Source of the DNA: Aquabacterium sp. J223
Lineage (GTDB): Bacteria; Pseudomonadota; Gammaproteobacteria; Burkholderiales; Burkholderiaceae_C
Length of the DNA stretch: 64,000 bases
Direction: 5' to 3'
NCBI RefSeq assembly: GCF_024666615.1
Contig: NZ_CP088297.1
Span: 434,001-498,000 of the forward strand
The position numbers and the translations under genes were made by a program. Each line of letters starts with the position of its first letter. Position 1 is the first letter of the stretch. Positions 33,929-42,168 of the stretch are shown one piece after another. Under the pieces are notes generated by a model. That model was given only the letters and a program-made list of their open reading frames with translations. It had not been told where the DNA came from and did not search any database.

Positions 33929-34558
33929 ATGGTGTCAGGGGTTCCTCTGCAGACGCGTTTCACCGGCCCGCCCTTCGTTCGCTTGATCACCCGCCTCGGC
34001 GGCCCGTCCGAGGTGCCGGCCGCGGACGCCGGGGTCGTCGAACGGCTCGGCCGCTGGCTGCACTGGACCGACGCCGTCGCCCTGTCGGCGGCGCTGGACG
34101 AGGCGCCGGCGCCGAGCGCTGCCGGTGCCTCCGCGACCACGGCCGAGGCCGAGCGCGCCGACGCCGATCTGCGGCGGCTGCGGCAGCGGCTGAAGGCCGA
34201 CATCGAGGCCGCGGTCGCCGACGACGAGGGCCAGCCGGCCGACGACCTCGCGCTGCGCCACCGCAGCCTGCAGCAGGCGATGGCCGGCGCCATCGAGCCG
34301 GTGCGCGAACGGCTGCGCCGGCGGCTGGCGGCCACCTCGCCGGCGCTGGCCGAGCTGGCCCGGCTGGACGAGCTGATGGCCCGGGCGCTGGCCGAGCGCG
34401 AGCGCAACCTGCTGCAGCGCGTGACCGGCCTGCTGCCGCGGCCGCTGGGGCGCGACGACCGGGTCGCCGTGCTGGTGGCCGAACTGGACCTGCGGCTGGA
34501 GCCGCTGCACGGCCTGGTGGCCGCCTGGCGCCAACCTGCCCCACCCCCCGCCCGATGA
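33929..34558 (+). CDS. DUF3348 family protein
   Basis: This 209-residue cytoplasmic-looking protein has a long amphipathic helical middle (DADLRRLRQRLKADIEAAVA, SLQQAMAGAIEPVRERLRRR), consistent with coiled coil. It matches DUF3348, a Burkholderiales family encoded upstream of DUF802, OmpA and DUF2894 genes. Start codon ATG 33929 is the first in frame; PFVRLITRLGG is close to the usual N-terminus. It overlaps the DUF802 gene by ATGA. Function unknown; probably an accessory protein of the membrane complex encoded downstream. Confidence 0.8.
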   Translation: MVSGVPLQTRFTGPPFVRLITRLGGPSEVPAADAGVVERLGRWLHWTDAVALSAALDEAPAPSAAGASATTAEAERADADLRRLRQRLKADIEAAVADDEGQPADDLALRHRSLQQAMAGAIEPVRERLRRRLAATSPALAELARLDELMARALAERERNLLQRVTGLLPRPLGRDDRVAVLVAELDLRLEPLHGLVAAWRQPAPPPAR

Positions 34559-36342
34559 CCCGAACCGCCCTGCTGCGCCACTTCGCCTTCGCCGCCGGCC
34601 TGGCCGTGCTCGGCTGGACCGCCGCCGTGCACGCCGGCGGCCATCCGCTGGCGCTGGCGGTGACCGCCGTCATCACCGCCGTCTACCTCGCCGGCGCGGT
34701 CGAGCTGTGGCGCTTCCAGCGCGACACCGACGGGCTGGCCCGCGCGCTCGACACGGTGCCGTCCGACCTGCCCGCGCTGGCGCCGTGGCTGGACCGGGTG
34801 CCGGTGGCGCTGCAGCCGGCGGTGCGCCTGCGCGTCGAAGGCGAGCGCGCGGCCCTGCCCGGGCCGGCGCTGGCGCCCACGCTGACCGGGCTGCTGGTGC
34901 TGCTCGGCATGCTGGGCACCTTCCTCGGCATGGTGGCCACGTTGAAAGGCACCGGCGCCGCGCTCGACGCCGCCGCGGACGTGCAGGCGCTGCGCGAGTC
35001 GCTGGCCGCGCCGGTGCGCGGCCTGGGGCTGGCCTTCGGCAGCTCGGTGGCCGGGGTGGCCGCCTCCGCCATGCTCGGGCTGATGTCGGCGCTCGTCCGG
35101 CGCGACCGGGCGATGCTGTCGCGTCGGCTGGACGCCCGCATCGCGGCCAGCGCCTTGCGTGCCTTCTCCGACGTGCAGCGGCGCGAGGACGGCCTGCGGC
35201 TGTTGCAGCGCCAGGCCGACGCGCTGCCCACGCTGGTCGAGCGGCTGGGCGCGCTGGTGGCCTCGGTGGAACGCCAGGGCGAGGCGCTGCAGCGCCAGCT
35301 CACCGACGAGCAGGCGCGCTTCCACCGCCAGGCGGAGGCGGCGTACGGCGCGCTGGCGGCGTCGGTGGACCGCTCGCTGCAGACCGGCCTGCGCGACGCC
35401 GCGCGCGCCGCGGGCGAGGCGGTGCAGCCGATGGTGCAGGCCACCCTGGCCGGCCTGGCGCGCGAGACCGCCGGCCTCAACGCGACGCTGGCCGAGCAGG
35501 GCCGGCGCCAGCTCGAGGGCGTGTCCGCCGCGCTGGCCGACCACGGGCGCGCGCTGCAGGCCAGCCTCGCCGAGTCGGAGGCCATCCGCCTGGCCGCCTG
35601 GCAGGCGGCCCTCGCCGACATGGCCTCGCAGCTCGACGCCCAATGGCGCCGCGCGGGGGACGACGGGCTGGCGCGCCAGCGGGCGCTGGCCGAGGGCTTC
35701 GCCGACACCGCGCGCGACCTCGCCTACAGCGTCGAAGCGCAGGGCCGGCAGACGCTGGCCGAGGTGCAGCGGCTGCTGCAGGCCGCCGAGCAGGCGCCGC
35801 GCGCCGCCGCCGAGGTGATGGCCGAGCTGCGCCAGCGCCTGGCCGACGGCCTGCAGCGCGACAACGCCCTGCTCGACGAACGCAGCCGCATCCTCGGCAC
35901 GGTCGACGGCCTGGTCGAGGGCGTGAGCGCCGCCGCCGCCGAGCAGCGGGCGGCGATCGAGGCGCTGGTCGCGTCGTCGGCCGCGCTGCTGGAGCGCAGC
36001 GGCCGGCGGCTGGACGAGCAGGTCGACGCGCAGGCTCATGCGATGAGCCAGGTGGCCGCGCAGCTCACCGGCAGCGCGGTGGAGGTGGCCAGCCTGGGCG
36101 AGGCCTTCGGTGGCGCGGTGCAGCGCTTCGCGGAGACCAACGACCGCATGGCCGACCAGCTGCAGCGGGTGGAGGCGGCGCTGTCGGCGTCGCTGGCGCG
36201 CAGCGACGAGCAGCTGGCCTACTACGTGGCGCAGGCGCGCGAAGTCATCGACCTGAGCCTGGCCTCGCAGCAGCAGATCGTGCAGGACCTGCAGCGGCTG
36301 GCGGGCCGCCAGGCCGCACCGGCGGCCGCGCAGGCGGCCTGA
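34555..36342 (+). CDS. DUF802 protein: MotA/ExbB-like membrane region plus long coiled-coil tail
   Basis: This 595-residue protein has two N-terminal hydrophobic segments (about 10-20 and 32-47) and two further ones at about 104-125 and 145-170. The third contains LVLLGMLGTFLGMVATL, strikingly like LLGLLGTILGIMDTF of the ExbB encoded at 1835-2425. The fourth (VRGLGLAFGSSVAGVAASAM) matches the second channel helix of that family. From about residue 190 to the end the protein is a continuous Ala/Gln/Glu/Leu-rich coiled coil of nearly 400 residues. This resembles ion-channel stators with a long cytoplasmic tail, such as ZorA of the Zorya defence system. The family has no established function, so a motor role is inference. 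It overlaps DUF3348 by ATGA and lies four bases before the OmpA-like gene. Confidence 0.82.
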   Translation: MTRTALLRHFAFAAGLAVLGWTAAVHAGGHPLALAVTAVITAVYLAGAVELWRFQRDTDGLARALDTVPSDLPALAPWLDRVPVALQPAVRLRVEGERAALPGPALAPTLTGLLVLLGMLGTFLGMVATLKGTGAALDAAADVQALRESLAAPVRGLGLAFGSSVAGVAASAMLGLMSALVRRDRAMLSRRLDARIAASALRAFSDVQRREDGLRLLQRQADALPTLVERLGALVASVERQGEALQRQLTDEQARFHRQAEAAYGALAASVDRSLQTGLRDAARAAGEAVQPMVQATLAGLARETAGLNATLAEQGRRQLEGVSAALADHGRALQASLAESEAIRLAAWQAALADMASQLDAQWRRAGDDGLARQRALAEGFADTARDLAYSVEAQGRQTLAEVQRLLQAAEQAPRAAAEVMAELRQRLADGLQRDNALLDERSRILGTVDGLVEGVSAAAAEQRAAIEALVASSAALLERSGRRLDEQVDAQAHAMSQVAAQLTGSAVEVASLGEAFGGAVQRFAETNDRMADQLQRVEAALSASLARSDEQLAYYVAQAREVIDLSLASQQQIVQDLQRLAGRQAAPAAAQAA

Positions 36343-36346
36343 CGCC

Positions 36347-37024
36347 ATGGCGGACGACGAGCTCGACGCGGGGCCGGCGCCGACGCTGCCGGTGTGGGCC
36401 GCCTTCGGCGACCTGATGGCCGGGCTGGTCGGCGCCTTCGTGCTGATCCTGGTCTCGGTGATGGTGCTGCAGCTCGACCTCACCGACCGGCTGCAGGCCG
36501 AGGTGCGCCAGCGCGAGGCCGAGGTGCAGCGCCGGCAGGCGCTGGAGCAGGCGCTGGCGGGCCCGCTGGCCGCCGGCCGGGTGACGCTGGTCGACGGCCG
36601 CATCGGCATCCGCGGCAGCGTGCTCTTCCCCTTCAATTCGGCCGAGCTGCAGCCCGAGGGCCGGCAGCTGCTGAAGAGCCTGGCCGGCCCGCTGGCCGCC
36701 TACCTGAAGGGGCGTGACGAGGTGCTGATGGTCAGCGGCTTCACCGACGACCGGCAGGTCCGTGCCGCGGCCGGCGCCGGGCGCGGCACGGGGCCGCGCT
36801 TCGCCGACAACTGGGAGCTCTCGGCCCAGCGCGCGCTCACCGTCACCCGGGCGCTGGTCGACGAGGGGCTGCCGCCGTCGTCGGTGTTCGCCGCGGCCTT
36901 CGGCGCGGAGCAGCCGGTGGCGTCCAACGCCGACGCCGACGGCCGGGCGCGCAACCGGCGCGTCGAGATGGCGCCCACCCCGCGCCGCGTCGCCGGCGCA
37001 CAGGGACGTCCCGGTGGCGGATGA
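36347..37024 (+). CDS. OmpA/MotB-like peptidoglycan-binding stator partner
   Basis: This 225-residue protein has a short cytoplasmic N-terminus and one transmembrane helix (about residues 18-41: AAFGDLMAGLVGAFVLILVS), in which Asp22 sits in the FxDLM context of MotB/ZorB plug helices. A coiled-coil neck (residues 44-70) and a C-terminal OmpA domain follow (VLFPFNSAELQPEGRQLL, SGFTDDRQV, NWELSAQRALTVTRAL, NRRVEM). It should anchor to peptidoglycan and complete an ion channel with the DUF802 protein. It starts four bases after that gene and overlaps the DUF2894 gene by 11 bases. Confidence 0.87.
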   Translation: MADDELDAGPAPTLPVWAAFGDLMAGLVGAFVLILVSVMVLQLDLTDRLQAEVRQREAEVQRRQALEQALAGPLAAGRVTLVDGRIGIRGSVLFPFNSAELQPEGRQLLKSLAGPLAAYLKGRDEVLMVSGFTDDRQVRAAAGAGRGTGPRFADNWELSAQRALTVTRALVDEGLPPSSVFAAAFGAEQPVASNADADGRARNRRVEMAPTPRRVAGAQGRPGGG

Positions 37025-37652
37025 CCCGATCCCCGGCGGCCGGTCGCAGCGCCGGCTGCGGCAGGACGTGGCGCTGGCCATGGCCCGCCGGGCGGAGGCG
37101 CTCGGGGGCGCGGCGTTGGCCGCGGTGCAGGCGCGGCAGGCACGGTGGTGCGCCGCGCCGGACCCGGTGCCCAGCGGGGCCGGCGACGGGGCGCCGGCGG
37201 CCGGCGCGCGGCCGCCGTCCCCGCCGTCCCCGCTGGCCGCGCTGGTGCAGCGGCTCGCCGACGCCGGCATGGCGGACCGGGCTCCGGCGCCGACCGTCGG
37301 TGCGCCGCCGGCCGAGTTGAAGGCGCTGGGCCACTTCCGACGGCAATGGGCGCGGCTCGACGCGGAGCGTCGGCTGCTGCAGTCCGCCGCGGCGCTGCCG
37401 GCGCAGGCCGGCCCGCTGCATTCGCACCGCCTGGTGCACCGGGCGCTGGCCCGGCTGCGCGAGCTGTCGCCGGCCTACGTCGAGCGCTTCATGGCCCACG
37501 CCGACGCGCTGCTGTGGCTGGAGCAGGCCGTGGGCGACGGGTCGGCCGCCGGTCCCGACGTGGTGCTGGACAGGCCGGCGGACCCGGCTACTTCGCGCCG
37601 CCGCTCGCCCGTGCCACGTACAACGACAGCGCCTCGATCTGGGCGTCGCTGA
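37014..37652 (+). CDS. DUF2894 family protein
   Basis: This 212-residue protein starts at GTG 37014, inside the end of the OmpA-like gene. It has QDVALAMARRAEALGGAALA and a helical core LAALVQRLADAGM, HFRRQWARLDAERRL and RFMAHADALLWLEQAVG, typical of DUF2894. It is probably cytoplasmic and is always in this neighbourhood in relatives as far as I know. The 3' end overlaps the convergent cytochrome gene by 65 bases; the last 25 residues are Arg/Ser/Thr-rich and may not be conserved. Function unknown. Confidence 0.75.
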   Translation: MADDPIPGGRSQRRLRQDVALAMARRAEALGGAALAAVQARQARWCAAPDPVPSGAGDGAPAAGARPPSPPSPLAALVQRLADAGMADRAPAPTVGAPPAELKALGHFRRQWARLDAERRLLQSAAALPAQAGPLHSHRLVHRALARLRELSPAYVERFMAHADALLWLEQAVGDGSAAGPDVVLDRPADPATSRRRSPVPRTTTAPRSGRR

Positions 37653-37926
37653 GCAGCGCCCGGAAGGACGGCATGCTGCCCAGCCCGTTGCGCAGCGCGG
37701 TGGCCACGCGGCCGGCATCGGGCCGCAGTTCGTCGAGCGACGGACCGACCTGGCCCTCGGCGCCGGCCTCCTTCAGCGTGTGGCACAGCGCGCACGACGG
37801 CTGCACGCCGCCGTTGAAGAGCTGGCGGCCCGTGGCCAGCCGGGCGTTGGCCTGCGCGGCGGCCGGCTGGCCGACCAGCGCGGCGAGGGTCAGCGTCAGG
37901 GCTGCTGCGGTCCCGGCGCCCCTCAT
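37588..37926 (-). CDS. c-type cytochrome, SorB-like electron acceptor of sulfite dehydrogenase
   Basis: This 112-residue exported cytochrome has a signal peptide (GTAAALTLTLAALVGQPAAA), one heme motif Cys45-x-x-Cys48-His49 (CALCH) and a distal Met in LGSMPSF. Size and context match the small cytochrome subunit of SorAB sulfite dehydrogenase. Its ATG overlaps the sorA-like stop by ATGA. It would accept electrons from the molybdenum subunit in the periplasm. It converges on the DUF2894 gene with 65 bases of overlap. Confidence 0.87.
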   Translation of the reverse strand: MRGAGTAAALTLTLAALVGQPAAAQANARLATGRQLFNGGVQPSCALCHTLKEAGAEGQVGPSLDELRPDAGRVATALRNGLGSMPSFRALLSDAQIEALSLYVARASGGAK

Positions 37927-39140
37927 GCCACGGTCAGCGTGACCGCGTGGTCGACCCAGCTGGCGTTGTTGTAGCCGCCCAGGTTCTCCACCCGCTCGCG
38001 CGGCTGCACGCGGCCGGCCGAGTCGGTGGCGCGGCTCGCGAGCACGTAGCGGCCGGCCGGCAGGTGGGCCTGCAGCACGAACTGGCGCCAGGCGTAGCGG
38101 CCGAGGTCGGGGCCGACGAGGCGGGCTTCGCGCCAGCTCTGGCCGCCGTCGATCGACACCTCGACCTTGCGCACGGCGTTGGTGCCGCCGAAGGCCACGC
38201 CATGGATCTGCGCCATGCCGGCGCCGAGCCGCTGCTCGGGCAGCGGCCCGTTGATCCACGACTTGACGCCCATCTCCCACACCGACTCCTGCGCCGGGTT
38301 GGCCTGCGTGCCGGGCGGCGTCAGGCGGTAGCCGTGCGACATGATGCGGGCGTCGGTCTCCTGGGCGGTGAAGGCCAGCCGCTTGATGTACTTGATGTTG
38401 TTGACGCCGGTGTAGCCCGGCACGACGAGCCGCAGCGGGCCGCCGTGCGCCAGCGACAGCGGCGCGCCGTTCATCTCCCAGGCCAGCAGCGCGTCCTCCA
38501 TCGCCTTGGCCGGCACCGACCGCTCGACGATCACCGTCTTCGGGTCGACGCCGGCGGGCAGGGCCTCGCCGCCGGTGCCGGTCATGAAGCGCAGGCCTCC
38601 GTTCACGCCGCCCAGCGCCTCCACCACGGTGCGCACCGGCACGCCGCTCCACACCACGCAGCCGGCCGCGCCCACCTGCCACGGCGTGCCGCTGGGCTTG
38701 CTGGGGAAGTAGCCGCGGCCGTTGCCCGAGCACTGCAGCACGGTGGCCACGGTCTCCAGCCCCAGCCCCTTGAGCTGCGCCAGGCTCAACTGCCGCGGCT
38801 GGGCCACGCCTTCGACGCTGAGCAGCCAGGCGTCGCGGTCGTTGAGGATGGACGCGTCGGGCGCGGGCAGGTTGTTGCGCACGTACAGCTGCTCGGCCGG
38901 CGTGATGACGCCGGTGCCGAAGGCGCTGCGCTTGGTCTCGATGACGCTGCTGCTGTGGACGATGAGCGCGTTGGCGTCCTTCCAGGCGGCGTAGGGCGGC
39001 AGCGGGCGCGCGCCGGCCGGTGCGGCCGCGGCCGCCGGTGCGGTCTGCGCGAGCACCGGGCCGGCCACCGCGGCGACGCCGGCGGCACCGCCGGCGAGCA
39101 GCGCACGCCGGCGCGACAGGGGATGGGCTTGAGTCGACAT
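37923..39140 (-). CDS. Sulfite dehydrogenase-type molybdoenzyme (SorA/SoxC family)
   Basis: This 405-residue protein carries a Tat signal (LSRRRALLAGGAAGVAAVAG). It has the sulfite oxidase molybdopterin fold: NDRDAWLLSVEG, the molybdenum-ligand cysteine in VLQCSGNGRGYF, GGPLRLVVPGYTGVNNIKY, and a C-terminal dimerisation domain (VEVSIDGGQSWREARL, ASRATDSAGR). It oxidises sulfite to sulfate in the periplasm, passing electrons to the cytochrome encoded next. Both genes are divergent from the binding-protein/rhodanese fusion gene, consistent with a shared sulfur theme. SorA versus SoxC cannot be settled; the accompanying monoheme cytochrome and lack of other sox genes favour SorA. Confidence 0.9.
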   Translation of the reverse strand: MSTQAHPLSRRRALLAGGAAGVAAVAGPVLAQTAPAAAAAPAGARPLPPYAAWKDANALIVHSSSVIETKRSAFGTGVITPAEQLYVRNNLPAPDASILNDRDAWLLSVEGVAQPRQLSLAQLKGLGLETVATVLQCSGNGRGYFPSKPSGTPWQVGAAGCVVWSGVPVRTVVEALGGVNGGLRFMTGTGGEALPAGVDPKTVIVERSVPAKAMEDALLAWEMNGAPLSLAHGGPLRLVVPGYTGVNNIKYIKRLAFTAQETDARIMSHGYRLTPPGTQANPAQESVWEMGVKSWINGPLPEQRLGAGMAQIHGVAFGGTNAVRKVEVSIDGGQSWREARLVGPDLGRYAWRQFVLQAHLPAGRYVLASRATDSAGRVQPRERVENLGGYNNASWVDHAVTLTVA

Positions 39141-39371
39141 GGAATGTTCTCCCTCTGAGCGGGGACCTCGGGCGGACGCCGGGTCCCAAAAAAGGCGCGG
39201 CAGTATTGCACCGGCACTCCCGCCCGCCGGCCTTCACGAGGCCGTCGCAGCCGCTGGTTACCAAGCTTTACGCATTGGCCGCCCTTCCTCGTGATGCAGT
39301 GCACGTATCACCGCGCCGCGCCGGTGGCCCCACGAGACAATCCGGGCCTGCTGTATTTGACGGAGAACCGC

Positions 39372-40535
39372 ATGCCCCGACCCGCCCTGCACCGCCTGTG
39401 TGCCGCGTTGTGCATCGGCCTGGCGCTGCCCGCGCAGGCCGAGCTGAGTGCCCTCGTCGCGGCCGAGCCCACCGCGCGCAAGGAAGCGCAGGGCCTGCCG
39501 CGCGCGGCGATGGAAAGCAGCCTGGGCAAGGCCGTCGGCCAGCCGCTGACGGTCACCACCACCGAGGACCTGGCCGACGCGATGCGCGCCACCCGCTCCG
39601 GCGGCTACGACGTGTTCATCGCGCCGCCGCAGGTGGCGGCGTCGGCGCTGGGCCATGGCTACGAGCTGGTCGGCGCCACCGAGGGCAGCGAGCAGTACGT
39701 GCTGGTCGCCCGCCAGGGTCTGGCGTCGGTGGCCGCGCTCAAGGGCGGGCGCCTCTACCTGCCGCAGCAGGAGTCGATCTACAGCTACCTCGCGCGCGGC
39801 ATGCTCAACGCGCAGGGCCTGTCGCTGAAGGACCTGCGCAAGGTGGAGTACGCGCGCTACCCGCAGGCCGGCCTGGCCGCGCTGTCGGTGGGCGCCACCG
39901 ACGCCACCGTGGTCCGCCAGTCCGACTGGGAAGCCTGGGCCAAGGACAACGCCAACCAGGCCCGCTCGCTGGCCACCTCCATGGCGGTGCCGGGCGGCTT
40001 CTCGGTGGTGGTGCGCAGCTCGCTGCCGGCCGACCAGAAGGCCAAGCTGGCCCGCTGGTTCGCGCAGCCCGTGGCCTTCAACGCGCTCAAGCCGGCGAGC
40101 CAGCGGCCGGACCTGGCCGACTACAAGGCCATCGCCCAGCTCGGCATCTTCACCCCGGTGTCGCTGCCCGGCGCCAAGGTGGTGACACCGGCCGAGGTGA
40201 AGGACCTGATGGCCGGCGGCGCAATGTTCGTCGACACCCGGACCTCGAAGGAGTTCCTGACCAAGCGGGTGCCCAAGGCGGTGTTCGCGCCCTATGTCGA
40301 GAAGAGCCTGAAGGACACCGCCTTCGACCCGGCGCAGGACGACTTCACCGCGCTGGCCAAGCTCAACCTCGACAAGGACAAGCCGACCATCTTCGCCTGC
40401 AACGGCGCCGAGTGCTGGAAGTCGTACAAGGCCAGCAAGCACGCGCTGGCCCAGGGCTTCAAGCAGGTCTACTGGTTCCGCGGCGGTCTGCCGGCCTGGG
40501 AGGCGGCCGGGCTGCCGGTGTCGCAGGGCGATTGA
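39372..40535 (+). CDS. Fusion of PhnD-like periplasmic binding domain with rhodanese
   Basis: This 387-residue exported protein begins with a signal peptide (ALCIGLALPAQA). Residues of about 25-255 form a PhnD/SsuA-type binding domain (GYDVFIAPPQVAASALG, GATEGSEQYVLVARQG, YLPQQESIYSYLARG, VGATDATVVRQSDW). Residues of about 270-385 are a rhodanese domain with the entry VKDLMAGGAMFVDTRTSKEF, a putative active-site cysteine in FACNGAECWKSYKAS and QVYWFRGGLPAWEAAG. Rhodaneses carry sulfane sulfur. The fusion suggests a periplasmic sensor or handler of a sulfur compound or oxyanion. It is divergent from the sulfite dehydrogenase pair and five bases upstream of the FMN reductase gene. The combined role is inference. 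Confidence 0.87.
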   Translation: MPRPALHRLCAALCIGLALPAQAELSALVAAEPTARKEAQGLPRAAMESSLGKAVGQPLTVTTTEDLADAMRATRSGGYDVFIAPPQVAASALGHGYELVGATEGSEQYVLVARQGLASVAALKGGRLYLPQQESIYSYLARGMLNAQGLSLKDLRKVEYARYPQAGLAALSVGATDATVVRQSDWEAWAKDNANQARSLATSMAVPGGFSVVVRSSLPADQKAKLARWFAQPVAFNALKPASQRPDLADYKAIAQLGIFTPVSLPGAKVVTPAEVKDLMAGGAMFVDTRTSKEFLTKRVPKAVFAPYVEKSLKDTAFDPAQDDFTALAKLNLDKDKPTIFACNGAECWKSYKASKHALAQGFKQVYWFRGGLPAWEAAGLPVSQGD

Positions 40536-40540
40536 GCGCC

Positions 40541-41130
40541 ATGGCCGACAAGATCCTCGTCTTCTACGGGTCGTACCGGTCGGACCGCCAGGGCATCCGC
40601 CTGGCCGACTACCTGGTGGCCGGCTTCGCGGCCCGCGGCGCGGCGCCGGAGCTGGTCGACGCCAAGGCGCTGAACCTGCCCATGCTGGACCGCATGTACA
40701 AGGAGCACCCGCCCGGCCAGGCCCCGCAGGCGCTGGAGGCGCTGGCGCAGAAGGTCCGCGCGGCCGATGCCTTCGTCTTCGTCACCGGCGAGTACAACTG
40801 GGGTCCGCAACCGGGACTGAAGAACCTGACCGACCACTTCCTGGAGGAGTGGTTCTGGCGGCCGGCGGCCATCGCCAGCTATTCGGCCGGCCGGCTCGGC
40901 GGCGTGCGTTCGGCCACCGTCTGGCACGGCATCCTGTCGGAGATGGGCATGGTGGTGGTGTCGAGCACGTTGTCGGTGGGCCAGATCGGCCAGTCGCTGG
41001 ACGCCGACGGCCGGCCCTCGGGCGACGGCGGCAAGGCGCTGGAACGCGCCTTCCCCGCTTCGCCGACGACCTGGCGTGGTGGACCGAAGCGGCACGCGCG
41101 CAGCGCGCGCGGCGGGCGCCGCCCTACTGA
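40541..41130 (+). pseudogene. NADPH-dependent FMN reductase family, apparent -1 frameshift at C-terminus
   Basis: The first 170 residues form a flavodoxin-like FMN reductase: ILVFYGSYRSDRQGIRLADY with the phosphate loop, LPMLDRMYKEHP and the flavin-binding VTGEYNWGPQPGLKNLTDH. The frame then breaks at CTTCCCCGC (C run 41053-41056). One extra C would give FPRFADDLAWWTEAARAQ and a normal end at 41130. The span of 590 bases is one short of 197 codons. The enzyme would reduce FMN or quinones using NAD(P)H. It follows the rhodanese fusion gene by five bases. The break affects only the last 25 or so residues and may be a sequencing error. Confidence 0.82.
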
Positions 41131-41148
41131 GGGCCGCGCGTCGCGGCC

Positions 41149-41736
41149 TCAGCCGCGCAGGTCGGTCTGGCGCTCGATCACCCGGCCGCACAGGCCATAG
41201 GCCACCGCCTCCTCGGCCGACAGCCAGCGGTCGCGCTCGATGTCGGTCAGCACGCGCTCCAGCGGCTGGCCGGTCTCGCGGGCGATGGTGCGGGCGATGC
41301 GTTCGCGCGCCTTGACGATCTCCTGGGCCTGGATGGCGATGTCGGTGGCCTGGCCGCCGGCGCCGCCGCTGGGCTGGTGGATGAGGAAGCGGGTGTTGGG
41401 CAGGCAGAAGCGCCGTTCCTTCGGCACCGACAGGTAGACATGCGTGGCCGCGCTGCCGACCCAGCCGGTGCCAATCATGTTCACCGGCGCGGCGATGTAG
41501 CGCACCACGTCGTGGATGCTGTCGCCGGATTCCAGGTGGCCGCCGGGCGAGGACACCAGCATGTCGATCGGGTCGCTGGAGTCGGCGGCCAGCGCGATCA
41601 GCCGGCGCACGATGTCCTGCGCCACGCTGTCGTGGATGGCGCCGAACAACAGCACCGTGCGCGACTTGAAGGTCTTCTCTTCGAGGAAGGAACTGCGCGG
41701 GTCGATCGGGTGGTGGGAAGTCGCGGGCGTTTCCAT
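41149..41736 (-). CDS. ClpP-family serine protease
   Basis: This 195-residue protein has a ClpP fold with catalytic Ser95 in GWVGSAATHV, His120 in LIHQPSGG and Asp169 in DIERDRWLSAEEA. VSSPGGHLESG matches the oxyanion region (SPGG). It is not linked to clpX or tig here, so it is likely a second ClpP-like paralogue rather than the housekeeping enzyme. ATG 41736 gives the normal family length. The N-terminal SSFLEEKTFKSRTVLLFG is somewhat different from classical ClpP. It faces the FMN reductase gene tail-to-tail. Confidence 0.88.
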   Translation of the reverse strand: METPATSHHPIDPRSSFLEEKTFKSRTVLLFGAIHDSVAQDIVRRLIALAADSSDPIDMLVSSPGGHLESGDSIHDVVRYIAAPVNMIGTGWVGSAATHVYLSVPKERRFCLPNTRFLIHQPSGGAGGQATDIAIQAQEIVKARERIARTIARETGQPLERVLTDIERDRWLSAEEAVAYGLCGRVIERQTDLRG

Positions 41737-41945
41737 GGCGATTCGGCTCGATGGCGGGAGTGGGAAGGGCGATGCTAGAGCACGCGCCTCGACCAGTGCC
41801 CGCGGTGGGAGGGGTGGCGTTCCCGGCCCCCGCCAGCAGGGCCCGGGGGCGCGGGGTCCGGCGCGGGCACCGGACGTGCTTGAATCTCGAGGCCGGCGGC
41901 GTGCGGCCGGCCCCTCACCCTTCGACGACGACGAAAGGCCCCGAC

Positions 41946-42149
41946 ATGCAAACCTTGAACGAAATGCTGGACCGGAGCCTCCTCACCCACGCCCAACACG
42001 CCGAGATCCGCGGCTGGGTGGCGCAGGCCCGCACGCCGGACGCCATCCTGAAGATGCCGCCGCACCTGTGGCGGGCGCTGGAGCTGGCCAGCGTGCTGAT
42101 GGGCGTCGACGCCGACCTCACCCAGCCGCCGACGCTCACCCTCGGTTGA
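41946..42149 (+). CDS. Small hypothetical protein, 67 residues
   Basis: The protein is predicted to be helical and acidic (TLNEMLDRSLLTHAQHAEIR, AILKMPPHLWRALELASVLM). No signal peptide or membrane segment is seen. ATG 41946 has only a weak AAAGG-type upstream sequence. I do not recognise a family. Codon use fits neighbouring genes, and the stop is followed directly by a stem-loop shared with the convergent DMT gene. Confidence 0.65.
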   Translation: MQTLNEMLDRSLLTHAQHAEIRGWVAQARTPDAILKMPPHLWRALELASVLMGVDADLTQPPTLTLG

Positions 42150-42168
42150 GGCGGGGCGTCCGCCTCAA
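42146..42168. terminator. Convergent stem-loop between small gene and DMT gene
   Basis: Arms TTGAGGCGG (42146-42154) and CCGCCTCAA (42160-42168) form a nine-bp perfect stem with a five-base loop overlapping both stop codons. The tips are AA/TT, so it may act in both directions. Confidence 0.5.

Noticed and set aside
33929-37652. Zorya defence system
   Set aside because: Stator-like parts are present but there is no ZorC, helicase/nuclease ZorD or ZorE-like gene around, and no other defence genes.
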